The notes below the pieces were generated by a model, which made no database searches, had not been told where the DNA came from, and saw only the letters and a list, made by a program, of their open reading frames with translations. Of a stretch of 36,173 nucleotides of DNA, positions 10,177 through 18,233 are shown in pieces. Made by a program: the position numbers and the translations under genes. Source of the DNA: Prochlorococcus sp. AG-409-A10 (lineage in GTDB: Bacteria; Cyanobacteriota; Cyanobacteriia; PCC-6307; Cyanobiaceae); NCBI GenBank assembly GCA_003216175.1, contig QCJG01000013.1, forward strand, positions 1-36,173. Direction: 5' to 3'. Each line of letters opens with the position of its first letter. The first letter of the stretch is position 1.

Positions 10177-11190
10177 CTACAAATTTGAATAAAATCCTAG
10201 AGCTTCTTTGACTCTGTTTAATGTTAACTTAGAAACCTCCTCGGCAGTAAGTTTGCCTTTATTTAGTATACTTTTTAACTCTTCTGGATCATTCATTAGT
10301 TCTTTATATTTTTCTTGAATAGGTTTAAGAACATTAATCATTGCCTCTGTAAATTCTGGTTTGAATTTACCCCATCCCATTTCTGCGCAATACTCAGCTG
10401 CTTTTTCTCTGCCTAGGCCGGAAATTATAGAATAAATTGTTAAAAGATTATCAGCTTCAGGTCTTGAAGGATTTCCAAATTCTAATCCTAATTCTGAGTC
10501 GGTTTTTGCACGTTTTATTTTTTTAGTAATTACATCTGGACTGTCTAATAAAGTAATCCTACTATTTTCATTTGGATCGCTTTTACTCATTTTCTTTGTT
10601 CCGTCTGTCAGACTCATGACTTTGGAACACTCTTTCAAAATTAAGGGATTTGGAACTTTAAGTATTGGATTCTCTTTTGTTCCGAATTTTGAATTAACTC
10701 GTTGGGAAGCAATATCTCTCGCAAGCTCTAGATGCTGCTTTTGATCTTCTCCAACAGGAACCAAATCAGCGTCATAGAGAAGGATATCCGCTGCCATAAG
10801 GACTGGATAATCTAATAATCCAATAGATACATTATCGCCTTGTTTAATTGACTTTTCCTTGAACTGAATCATTCTCTCCATCCAGTTTAAAGGAGTTAAG
10901 CAATTTAATATCCAGCAAAGCTCGCTATGTGCGCTTATCTGACTTTGAATGAATATTGAGCATTTATCAGGATTCATCCCACAAGCGATATACAAAGCCG
11001 CTGTAGATAAAGAATTTTGATGAAGAGATTTTGGGTCATGCGGAGTCGTTATCGCATGAAGATCAACAACGCAGACAAATGTTTCATAATTTTCTTGTAA
11101 TTCAACCCAATTTCTTATTGCTCCAAGCCAATTACCAATATGAACATCTCCTGTGGGTTGAACACCAGATAAGACTCTCTTCTGATTCAC
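10177..11190 (-). CDS. trpS: Tryptophanyl-tRNA synthetase
   Basis: Class I synthetase charging tRNA-Trp, 337 aa as is usual for bacterial TrpS. The HIGH-type motif is H17-I-G-N20 in SGVQPTGDVHIGNWLGAI. The KMSKS motif is at residues 200-204, followed by DPNENSRITL. LVPVGEDQKQHLELARDIA is also a family signature. Translation starts at GTG 11190, directly abutting the TAA of the upstream small gene (TAAGTG), so ribosomes finishing that gene probably reinitiate here. Confidence 0.98.
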   Translation of the reverse strand: MNQKRVLSGVQPTGDVHIGNWLGAIRNWVELQENYETFVCVVDLHAITTPHDPKSLHQNSLSTAALYIACGMNPDKCSIFIQSQISAHSELCWILNCLTPLNWMERMIQFKEKSIKQGDNVSIGLLDYPVLMAADILLYDADLVPVGEDQKQHLELARDIASQRVNSKFGTKENPILKVPNPLILKECSKVMSLTDGTKKMSKSDPNENSRITLLDSPDVITKKIKRAKTDSELGLEFGNPSRPEADNLLTIYSIISGLGREKAAEYCAEMGWGKFKPEFTEAMINVLKPIQEKYKELMNDPEELKSILNKGKLTAEEVSKLTLNRVKEALGFYSNL

Positions 11191-11721
11191 TTATCCTTGC
11201 TCGCTTGTATTTGTGGAATCACCTTCATTTGAACTTGCTTCTGTTGCTTGATCATTATCTTTTTCTGCAGGATCTTGAACAACATTGTTTGCCTGATCAG
11301 TATCAGCTACATCTTTTTCTTTAACTGGCTTTTCTGGTCTTGCAAAAGGGTTGGGCTTTGTGTTGGCTGAGTTGTTATTTTCACCGATATAGTTTCCCCT
11401 GTTACCCCTGCCTCTTCTTTGGTCATTGGCGGGCGCTTGAGACCTATATTCGTTGACTAAATTTTCAAGACTTCCATCTTCAAGCATTTGGGCAAGAGTT
11501 CTTACTGCGAAACCTAAAACAGCAACAGTAGAACGAAGATTAAAGGCTTCTTGTAATGATCTGGCTGCTCGCATTTCATTATCACTTAAGCGAATACGAA
11601 AGCCTCCCTCTCTATTGTTAGGACCTCGGCCACCTCTGAAATTATTGCGACCATTTTGTCTTTGGTTTTGGAAATCGCCACCACCGGACTGATTATTGGT
11701 GTAAGAGTCACCCATGAACAT
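11191..11721 (-). CDS. Gly/Arg/Asn-rich small conserved protein, function unknown
   Basis: I do not recognise a named family. The protein has three parts. The N-terminus (about 40 aa) is low-complexity, rich in Gly, Asn, Gln and Arg, with RGG-like pieces such as NNFRGGRGPNNREGG. A compact, probably folded segment follows, FRIRLSDNEMRAARSLQEAF onward to AQMLEDGSLENLVNEY. It looks like a short strand plus two or three helices, reminiscent of a ribbon-helix-helix or small nucleic-acid-binding fold. The tail holds another RRGRGNRGN patch and then an acidic Asn/Asp/Glu-rich stretch. This composition suggests RNA or DNA binding by inference. An in-frame TTG at 11739 also exists; ATG at 11721 or 11715 is likelier. 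It leads the trpS-thrS run with no gap. Confidence 0.75.
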   Translation of the reverse strand: MFMGDSYTNNQSGGGDFQNQRQNGRNNFRGGRGPNNREGGFRIRLSDNEMRAARSLQEAFNLRSTVAVLGFAVRTLAQMLEDGSLENLVNEYRSQAPANDQRRGRGNRGNYIGENNNSANTKPNPFARPEKPVKEKDVADTDQANNVVQDPAEKDNDQATEASSNEGDSTNTSEQG

Positions 11722-11951
11722 ATTTGCCAATAGGGGCAAGTGTGACGCATAGCCGGTACTTTTGCGACATATTTGGATATCTTGATTAGCACTTTCACAT
11801 CTAATGATATTGATCCCAGCGGAATGATTTGATTTCTTTAGGCATAAATTTTTCTTCTTAAAAACGTAAAACCTTCTTTCTTTGCGGTTATTAAGGGAAA
11901 ATTTGCTTTAAAATGAAAGTTAGCTAAGAAGAAACTGTATTTATTGAAATC
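11722..11951. other. Divergent intergenic region between the Gly/Arg-rich gene and the DUF697 gene
   Basis: About 230 bp separate two divergent starts, the longest non-coding stretch in the window. For the plus-strand gene, TAAAAT at 11909-11914 is an acceptable -10, about 38 bp before the GTG, but no convincing -35 is at the usual distance. For the minus-strand gene, TATCAT (complement of 11804-11809) is a weak -10 candidate. I saw no strong hairpin, riboswitch-like structure or tRNA here. Both leaders could be long enough to carry regulation, but nothing in the sequence shows it. Confidence 0.35.
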
Positions 11952-13307
11952 GTGGAAAATCATTCATTAACAAAATCTCCTCTCTCCTTACCTTCTTTTT
12001 CGATTCCGAAAATTAGTCTTTTTATTGGGCTAACTATTACAGGTCAATGGGTTTTAAGTGATGTGGCCCATATCCCTGGGGGTGGAATTGGATTGCTATT
12101 AGGACTTGGTTGTATTTTTTATTTTCTAAAACCAGGAAAAGTTTCATTTGATGCTCCCTCTACTGTTCAAGGATGGGTAAGAAGATGTCATGATGTTTTA
12201 GAGAATTTTGAATACTTACTTGATGATGGAGAGCAAAGTGAAAGAAAAAAAGAAAGAATAAATTCCTTGCAAAAAATTATTGATAGAGGCGAAGATCAAA
12301 GCATTGGTTTCTTGAAAACAAAAGGCGTAAAATTACCTGATAAAGAGCAATTGGAAAAAGTTTTAGGAATAAATAATCAAATAAAAGTTTCTTTTCCACC
12401 AGCTCTTCCTGTAAGAGATCGAAATTGGATTTTGCCAGATTTAATCCAAGAGCAAGATTTTATTGTTTATTCTTTGGCACTTCCAATGAGCGCAGCTGAT
12501 CTTTTGTGGATTAAAAATATCCCTACAGATCAACCAGCCTGGCTAATGGTTGCCAGTAAAGAATCTACTGATTGGTCTGATGAGCGAAATGCATTAGAGG
12601 CTCAATTACCAGATAGATGGACTAACAGAGTATTGAAATGGAATGGATCTCAAACAGAAATGGCAACGGTTCTTTCTCCAATTAAGAAACTTCTTGAAAA
12701 TCCAAAGAAGAATACAGACATTACTAAGCAAAGACTTTTGTCTAGATTGCATACTTCTTGGCAAAAAGATTTAGAAAAATTAAGAAGAGAAAAATTCAAG
12801 GTTATTCAAACAAGATCTCAGTGGATAGTTGCTGGTATCGTTTTCGCCTCCCCTGTCGCCTCAACTGATTTGCTTGCAATTGCAGTTGTTAATGGCTTAA
12901 TGATCAAAGAAATGTCGAAAATATGGTCTTCCAAAATGAAGCCAGAATTACTTGAGGCAGTCTCAAGACAACTGGCAATGGCTGCAATTGCTCAAGGAGT
13001 GGTCGAATGGAGTGGACAGTCCTTGTTGAGTTTGGCAAAGCTTGATGGCTCCTCTTGGGTCGCTGCTGGAACAATTCAGGCATTGAGTGCTGCTTATTTA
13101 ACAAGAGTGGTTGGAAGATCGATGGCTGATTGGATGGCTCTCAATAATGGAGTAACTCAACCTGATTTAGAACTTATTAAGCAACAAGCTCCTCAATTAG
13201 TATCAAAAGCTGCTGAGCTAGAAAGAGTTGATTGGGTGGCTTTTTTAAAGCAATCAAAAGAATGGATTCAGTCTCAATCTACTAATTACAAAGTTAAATC
13301 AGTTTAA
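11952..13307 (+). CDS. DUF697-domain membrane protein, pseudo-GTPase-like
   Basis: A 451-residue protein. A hydrophobic N-terminal hairpin covers about 22-60 (ISLFIGLTITGQWVLSD and GGIGLLLGLGCIFYFL). A soluble middle region follows. The C-terminal segment from about 297 (SQWIVAGIVFASPVASTDLL, then AVVNGLMIKEMSKIW) is typical of DUF697/YcjF-type domains, which in many cyanobacteria follow an Era-like GTPase domain. Here I find no GxxxxGK[ST] P-loop and no NKxD, so the middle looks like a degenerate GTPase or another fold. The start is GTG at 11952; ATG is absent upstream. The membrane location is inferred from hydrophobicity. Its role is unknown. Confidence 0.8.
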   Translation: MENHSLTKSPLSLPSFSIPKISLFIGLTITGQWVLSDVAHIPGGGIGLLLGLGCIFYFLKPGKVSFDAPSTVQGWVRRCHDVLENFEYLLDDGEQSERKKERINSLQKIIDRGEDQSIGFLKTKGVKLPDKEQLEKVLGINNQIKVSFPPALPVRDRNWILPDLIQEQDFIVYSLALPMSAADLLWIKNIPTDQPAWLMVASKESTDWSDERNALEAQLPDRWTNRVLKWNGSQTEMATVLSPIKKLLENPKKNTDITKQRLLSRLHTSWQKDLEKLRREKFKVIQTRSQWIVAGIVFASPVASTDLLAIAVVNGLMIKEMSKIWSSKMKPELLEAVSRQLAMAAIAQGVVEWSGQSLLSLAKLDGSSWVAAGTIQALSAAYLTRVVGRSMADWMALNNGVTQPDLELIKQQAPQLVSKAAELERVDWVAFLKQSKEWIQSQSTNYKVKSV

Positions 13308-13340
13308 GTTTATAGCTTTTCTTCTGGTATATCTATGACT

Positions 13341-13367
13341 TATAATTCGATAAAATATTAATATTTT
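13341..13367 (+). promoter_or_regulatory. Putative promoter and operator of the metal ABC transporter operon
   Basis: A perfect -10 match, TATAAT, lies at 13341-13346. A perfect 16-bp palindrome, AAAATATTAATATTTT, lies at 13352-13367, covering the expected transcription start (about 13353) and ending 14 bp before the ATG at 13382. No good -35 was found. Placement over the start site fits a repressor operator for a metal sensor (Fur, Zur or MntR-type control of uptake genes is established). The palindrome does not obviously match a known Zur or Fur box, and AT-rich DNA makes chance palindromes fairly common. Confidence 0.4.
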
Positions 13368-13381
13368 CTAATTTTAAATAT

Positions 13382-14347
13382 ATGTTTAATAAAAAGATTT
13401 TTTCTAAGTATATTTATAAGAAAAATAAGATACTCTTTTTATCTCTTTTTATTGTTTTAAATATTTTATCCTTGACAGGATGTGTAAATAAAAACACTTA
13501 TAGACCAAGTAGTGAAAGGCCTTTCGTTTTAACTACTTTTACAATTTTGGCGGATCTTGCTAGAAATGTTGCTGGGGATAGACTTCTAATTGAATCAATA
13601 ACCAAACCAGGAGCAGAAATCCATAGTTATCAATTTACACCTAGTGATATTTTAAAAACTAAAGGAGCAAAACTGATTATTGAAAATGGTTTAGGTCTTG
13701 AAGCATGGTTTTCGAAATTTATGAGTAGTACGGGTAATATTCCCAAGGTGAAATTAACTGAGGGGATAAAGCCATTATTGATAGATGGTGATGCTTATGC
13801 AGGCAGGCCAAATCCTCATGCCTGGATGTCACCCAAAAGAGCTATGAATTATGTAGATAAAATAGTCGATGCTTTTATCGAAATAGATCCTGATGGGGCT
13901 CTTGAATATTCATCTAACGCTTCAACCTATAAAGCTAAACTTGAATCGCTTGATAAAGAGCTAAGAGATTCTTTATCCTCTATTCCTAAAGAAAGAAGAT
14001 TTTTGGTGACATGTGAAGGAGCCTTTACTTATCTGGCACGTGATTACGGAATGAAAGAGGCGTATTTGTGGCCAGTTAATGCTGAAAGTCAAGTAACCCC
14101 AAGGAGAATGGTGAACCTAATAAAAAAAATCAAAGAAAATGAAGTCCCAACAATTTTTTGCGAAAGTACTGTGAGTGCAGACGCACAAATGGAAGTTGCG
14201 AAATCAAGCGGAGCTGTTTTTGGTGGGACCTTCTACGTTGATTCACTCTCAGATCTAAATGGTCCTGCTCCTACTTATATAGATTTACTAAGGCACAATG
14301 TTCGATTAATTACTAAGGGCCTATCCAGTTCAAAAGTGAAAAAATAA
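13382..14347 (+). CDS. Metal ABC transporter substrate-binding lipoprotein, probably Mn
   Basis: Periplasmic cluster A-I (ZnuA/MntC/PsaA-type) binding protein, 321 aa. A Lys-rich N-terminus and hydrophobic stretch lead to a lipobox LTGC with Cys34 as the lipidated residue. Predicted metal ligands by alignment with the known family are His81 (GAEIHSY), His146 (NPHAWMSP), Glu212 (TCEGAFTYL) and Asp287 (YVDSL). The His-His-Glu-Asp set is that of Mn-binding MntC/PsaA; Zn-specific ZnuA has a third His and often a His-rich loop, which is absent here. It is first in a three-gene operon, and its stop overlaps the ATPase start (TAATG). Confidence 0.92.
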   Translation: MFNKKIFSKYIYKKNKILFLSLFIVLNILSLTGCVNKNTYRPSSERPFVLTTFTILADLARNVAGDRLLIESITKPGAEIHSYQFTPSDILKTKGAKLIIENGLGLEAWFSKFMSSTGNIPKVKLTEGIKPLLIDGDAYAGRPNPHAWMSPKRAMNYVDKIVDAFIEIDPDGALEYSSNASTYKAKLESLDKELRDSLSSIPKERRFLVTCEGAFTYLARDYGMKEAYLWPVNAESQVTPRRMVNLIKKIKENEVPTIFCESTVSADAQMEVAKSSGAVFGGTFYVDSLSDLNGPAPTYIDLLRHNVRLITKGLSSSKVKK

Positions 14348-15144
14348 TGAACCCAATTTTTAAAAGCCATGAGAAAGATTTTATGCGTATTGAGGCAGAC
14401 CAAGTTTGTGTTGACTACAACGGTACAGTTGCTCTCTATGACGCAAGTTTAAATTTAAAAGCAGGATCTATATGTGGTCTTGTGGGGATGAATGGTGCAG
14501 GAAAATCAACTTTTTTCAAGGCTCTGATGGGTTTTGTTAGACCGTCAAGGGGGAAAATCAGGATCAATGGTATAAAGCTTAATCAAGCCCAGAAGGAGCA
14601 ATCGGTTGCATATGTTCCACAAAACGAAGGGATAGATTATTCATTCCCCGTGAGTGTTTGGGATGTTGTGATGATGGGCAGATATGGCGCTATGAATATT
14701 TTCCGAATACCAAGAGAATCTGATAGAAGAGCCGTTGTTCATGCCCTTGAAAGAGTTGATCTTTTTGATCTCAGAGATAGACCAATAGGATCTTTATCAG
14801 GAGGACAACGCAAAAGAGCTTTTCTTGCAAGAGCAATTGCTCAGCGCGCATCGGTACTTCTTTTAGACGAGCCTTTTTCGGGCGTTGATGTGCCTACTGA
14901 AAAGCTTATGGCTGAGCTATTTCTTCAGTTTAGGCAAGAAGGACACACTATTTTGATATCTACACATGATTTGAATCATGTGAGAGATTTTTGTGATTTT
15001 GTTGTTCTTATCAATAAGACTGTTCTTGCTTATGGTGAAACCTCGGAAGTTTTTACTTCGGAAAATCTAAATAAAACATTTGGAGGAATTCCACCAAATC
15101 CTTTATCGGGGCCGACTTCAAGTAAAGATTTTGTAAATGAGTGA
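14347..15144 (+). CDS. Metal ABC transporter ATP-binding protein
   Basis: Nucleotide-binding subunit that powers uptake by the adjacent lipoprotein and permease. The Walker A motif is GMNGAGKST at 47-55. The signature LSGGQRKRAFLARAIA, Walker B VLLLDEPFSGVD and switch His in STHDLNHV are all present, so it is a complete ATPase. The 265 residues include about 12 extra N-terminal residues when started at ATG 14347; a second in-frame ATG at 14383 (MRIEADQV) fits the family alignment better. The first overlaps the upstream stop by 1 bp, which favours coupling. It overlaps the permease by 8 bp. Confidence 0.95.
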   Translation: MNPIFKSHEKDFMRIEADQVCVDYNGTVALYDASLNLKAGSICGLVGMNGAGKSTFFKALMGFVRPSRGKIRINGIKLNQAQKEQSVAYVPQNEGIDYSFPVSVWDVVMMGRYGAMNIFRIPRESDRRAVVHALERVDLFDLRDRPIGSLSGGQRKRAFLARAIAQRASVLLLDEPFSGVDVPTEKLMAELFLQFRQEGHTILISTHDLNHVRDFCDFVVLINKTVLAYGETSEVFTSENLNKTFGGIPPNPLSGPTSSKDFVNE

Positions 15145-16009
15145 ATTTCTAATTTCCATTACGCCAATTGATTGGCTATTGGATCCATTAACTCATGACT
15201 TCATGCGAAGAGCTTTAATGGTTAGCGCACTAGTGGGTGGTGTTTGTGGACTTTTATCTTGTTATATGACCTTAAAAGGTTGGGCATTAATGGGTGATGC
15301 AGTTTCCCATGCGGTTATGCCAGGCGTGGTTGTTGCTTATGCATTAGGGCTCCCTTTTTCCTTAGGTGCTTTTGTTTTTGGAGTTGGTTCAGTTGCTTTG
15401 ATTGGATTTGTTAAGCAGAAATCTAGAATTAAAGAAGATACAGTAATAGGACTTGTTTTTACTGGCTTTTTTGCATTAGGTCTTGTATTGGTTTCAAAAA
15501 TAAAAAGTAATATTGATCTAATGCAAATACTTTTTGGAAGTCCTCTGGGGATCTCTCGTTCAGATGTTAACCAGACTTTAATAATTTCGTTTATTGTTAT
15601 ATCTATTTTGCTTATATTTAGAAAAGATTTAATGCTTTATTGTTTTGATGCTAAGCATGCTAGATCTATAGGGATTAATACAGGTATACTTCATTATTTA
15701 TTATTAACTTTACTATCTCTATCAGCAGTAGTTGGTTTGCAAACCGTTGGTATTATCCTCGTTGTAGCAATGCTTATTACGCCTGGTGCTACGGCTTACT
15801 TGTTAACCGATCGTTTTGATCAAATGACTTTATTAGCAGTTATTAGTAGCTCATTCTCAAGCATTCTAGGCGTCTATATAAGTTATTGGTCCGATATTGA
15901 AACAGGTGGATCTATCGTTTTAGTTCAAACATTAATATTTCTAATAGCATTTTTATTCGCTCCAAGATATGGAATATTTAAAAAACAATCTCTAATAAAT
16001 AATGATTAA
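15137..16009 (+). CDS. Metal ABC transporter permease
   Basis: ABC-3 family (ZnuB/MntB-type) inner-membrane permease, 290 aa with about eight or nine hydrophobic spans by eye. The N-terminus FMRRALMVSALVGGVCGLLS, then LKGWALMGDAVSHAVMPGVV (the conserved GDA-SHA/MPG block) and the late VGIILVVAMLITPGATAYLL are hallmark segments. It starts 8 bp inside the ATPase gene (ATGAGTGA arrangement), so the three subunits are translated together. Whether Mn, Zn or Fe is carried depends on the lipoprotein; its ligands favour Mn, which is needed for photosystem II. Confidence 0.95.
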   Translation: MSEFLISITPIDWLLDPLTHDFMRRALMVSALVGGVCGLLSCYMTLKGWALMGDAVSHAVMPGVVVAYALGLPFSLGAFVFGVGSVALIGFVKQKSRIKEDTVIGLVFTGFFALGLVLVSKIKSNIDLMQILFGSPLGISRSDVNQTLIISFIVISILLIFRKDLMLYCFDAKHARSIGINTGILHYLLLTLLSLSAVVGLQTVGIILVVAMLITPGATAYLLTDRFDQMTLLAVISSSFSSILGVYISYWSDIETGGSIVLVQTLIFLIAFLFAPRYGIFKKQSLINND

Positions 16010-16021
16010 TTTATTACAACT

Positions 16022-17200
16022 ATGAGTAACCTAGCTTCTGAACAGAAATGGAGTTGGTGGCCACTTTTACCGCTCTATCCTTATGGCAGAAAAAGAACAA
16101 TATTCAGGGAATTAGTGCCAAATCAGATTTGGAGTTTTGAACAACTTCAGGGCATTTATTATGTTGCTGTCCCTGTGAGGCTATTAGTTGTAAGAGTAAA
16201 GAATGAATTGATGATAATTAACCCTCTCCCCCCGACGGAAGAATTGCTGAGTAACATCGACGTACTTGTGAAAAAGATTGGTCCTGTAAAAACTATTGTT
16301 TTACCAACGGCCTCTGGTTTGGAACATAAAATTGCTCTTCCTGCTTTGGCTAGAGCCTTTCCTGATTCAAAAATATGGGTTTGCCCAGGGCAATGGAGTT
16401 TCCCCTTCCAATTGCCTTTTGATTGGTTGGGAATTCCCTCTAAAAGAACAAATATTTTATTGGCTGATGGATTCCCTCATAGTGATTATTGTGACTGGAT
16501 TTCTTTGGGACCTATTGATATTGGATTAGGACGTTTTCAAGAAATATCTTGTTTTCATAAACCCTCAAAATCTTTGTTGGTTACTGATGCCCTTGTGGGT
16601 ATTGAAGAGACTCCGCCAGAGCTCTTTGATTTAGACCCTACACCTTTATTGTTTCATTCAAGAGAGAAGGGGTCTGAAGAGCTTATTGATACGCCAATTG
16701 CGAGAAAAAAAGGATGGCTTCGTTTGGTTCTTTTTGCTTCCTACTTAAGACCTGAAAAGCTGTTGATACCAAAAATAAAAGAAATTTTCAGAAACTCATT
16801 TAAACCAAATTTAAGAAATAAAAGAGCACATTTTGGAATATATCCTTTTTCTTGGCAGAAAGGCTGGGAGTTGTCTGCTAATAAACTTGTTGGGAAAAAC
16901 ACACCTCTAATACAAATTGCTCCTGTCATAGAAAGGTTGGTTTTCCCTAGAGGACAGAAAGCTTTAACAACTTGGTTGAATAAAGTTGAATCCTTACAAG
17001 GTCTTTCGTGGCTAATTTCTGCTCATTACAGCGGGAAAGTTAGATTTTCAAAATATGAAATAAAAGCGTTAAAAAATAAAATTAATAAGTCTAATTGGGC
17101 TAATAACGAAGGTGATTTTGGATTTTTAGGTTCTTTAGATCAAAAATTATTGAAGATAGGTATTGTTCCTTCAGACCCTCTGAAAAAGTTTAGTGATTAA
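16022..17200 (+). CDS. DUF4336 domain-containing protein
   Basis: A 392-residue soluble protein of the DUF4336 family common in cyanobacteria and plants; its function is unknown to me. The region from NQIWSFEQLQGIYYVAVPVR through LLVVRVKNELMIINPLPP and KTIVLPTASGLEHKIAL resembles the metallo-beta-lactamase fold order. The metal motif HxHxDH is absent, with only a lone His in GLEHK, while SLLVTDALVG sits where the later Asp strand would be. It starts 12 bp after the permease and may be read through from the transporter operon. Its stop overlaps that of the convergent DUF760 gene in TTAA at 17197-17200. Confidence 0.82.
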   Translation: MSNLASEQKWSWWPLLPLYPYGRKRTIFRELVPNQIWSFEQLQGIYYVAVPVRLLVVRVKNELMIINPLPPTEELLSNIDVLVKKIGPVKTIVLPTASGLEHKIALPALARAFPDSKIWVCPGQWSFPFQLPFDWLGIPSKRTNILLADGFPHSDYCDWISLGPIDIGLGRFQEISCFHKPSKSLLVTDALVGIEETPPELFDLDPTPLLFHSREKGSEELIDTPIARKKGWLRLVLFASYLRPEKLLIPKIKEIFRNSFKPNLRNKRAHFGIYPFSWQKGWELSANKLVGKNTPLIQIAPVIERLVFPRGQKALTTWLNKVESLQGLSWLISAHYSGKVRFSKYEIKALKNKINKSNWANNEGDFGFLGSLDQKLLKIGIVPSDPLKKFSD

Positions 17201-17541
17201 ATTTTATCTGGGTCGACTGACATTTCTTCATCGGATAAAAGTGTTTCCTCTAACTGTTTCCTTTGCTCCATTTGTCTTAGGAAATAACCTGTCATCATCG
17301 CAGAGGCTAACAAACTAGCCAGATTATCCTTACTAGAGGTTACTTTTACCTCGAATTGCTCCCCAGGAAGCATACCAAGTAAGCCTTGAACATTGTGTCG
17401 GATTATTTCTTGAATTTCGGGACTAGCAGATTTTGCAACTCTTTGTAAAACGTCAGCAGGTTGATCTTGTAAGTACTGAATTAGAGCATTTGATTCATGA
17501 CCCTCATTATTGTCGGTAGCTAAAAATTCAGGATTAAACAT
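17197..17541 (-). CDS. DUF760 family small protein
   Basis: A 114-residue soluble protein. The core runs from NALIQYLQDQPADVLQRVAK through SPEIQEIIRHNVQGLLGMLP to SASLLASAMMTGYFLRQMEQ-like sequence, which matches the DUF760 family of cyanobacteria and plastids. In plants DUF760 proteins have been linked to chloroplast stress and proteolysis, but the bacterial role is not established. It is probably all-helical with an acidic C-terminal tail. It lies downstream of lepB on the same strand with a 62-bp gap and ends tail-to-tail with the DUF4336 gene, with no terminator between. Confidence 0.85.
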   Translation of the reverse strand: MFNPEFLATDNNEGHESNALIQYLQDQPADVLQRVAKSASPEIQEIIRHNVQGLLGMLPGEQFEVKVTSSKDNLASLLASAMMTGYFLRQMEQRKQLEETLLSDEEMSVDPDKI

Positions 17542-17603
17542 CCAGCTTTTTCCATGTACTTATACATTATCGCAAAATGTACTCCAATAAAATTTAATTT
17601 AGG

Positions 17604-18170
17604 TTATGGGAACCGAATAAGACCTATCTTTTTTAATGGCCAGTACCTTGCAAGTGCCGTACCGATAAGATTTTTTTCTGGAAGTGCTCCCCATATGTGA
17701 GAGTCTAAACTGTTATTTCGGTTGTCTCCTAAAACCCAAAGTGAATAGTCAGGTACATGTATTGCTTCCATCTCATATTGGATAGGTTCTTTAATCCAAG
17801 GTTCATTAATTTCTTTTTCGTTTCTATATAGTTTTCCATTAGTAACTTCTATTTTGTCTCCAGGTAGTCCAACGACTCTTTTTATTAGCGCTGAACCGTC
17901 ACTGTATCCCGCTTCTGTAAGAATTTTTGGAGGCTTGAAAATAACAATCGAATTTAAACTTAAATGTTTATTTAGTTTCTGATTAAGTCTTGGGGTTATT
18001 TTTTCTATCAAGATTCGATCTTGAATTTGCAAAGTTGGAATCATTGATCCAGATGGAATCCATCTAGGTTCAACTGCTTGCCATCTTAATAAAAGCGCAA
18101 TTAGTATCCAAACCAACAAGCCTTTCCAACTATTTTGGTTTTGATTTTTTTTTGATCCAGTTAATGTCAT
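17604..18170 (-). CDS. lepB: Signal peptidase I
   Basis: Membrane-anchored serine protease that removes signal peptides of exported and thylakoid-lumen proteins. A single N-terminal transmembrane helix (about 15-32, WKGLLVWILIALLLRW) is followed by the catalytic Ser42 in PSGSMIPTL and Lys97 in ALIKRVVGLPGD, the Ser/Lys dyad. The box WVLGDNRNNSLDSH near the C-terminus is also diagnostic. At 188 aa it is a short, single-span type normal for cyanobacteria. It is divergent from menD across 63 bp; no strong promoter was recognised there. Confidence 0.96.
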   Translation of the reverse strand: MTLTGSKKNQNQNSWKGLLVWILIALLLRWQAVEPRWIPSGSMIPTLQIQDRILIEKITPRLNQKLNKHLSLNSIVIFKPPKILTEAGYSDGSALIKRVVGLPGDKIEVTNGKLYRNEKEINEPWIKEPIQYEMEAIHVPDYSLWVLGDNRNNSLDSHIWGALPEKNLIGTALARYWPLKKIGLIRFP

Positions 18171-18233
18171 GAATTTTCTTTGTTTTAGTTTCTTGTTGGA
18201 AAGTTTTTTACAAAAATCGAAGTAGTTGTTCTT

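Noticed and set aside
8222-10250. Possible T-box or tRNA-like leader controlling thrS or trpS
   Set aside because: Gaps before these genes are 6 bp and 0 bp, leaving no room for a leader structure; no tRNA-like fold was seen.
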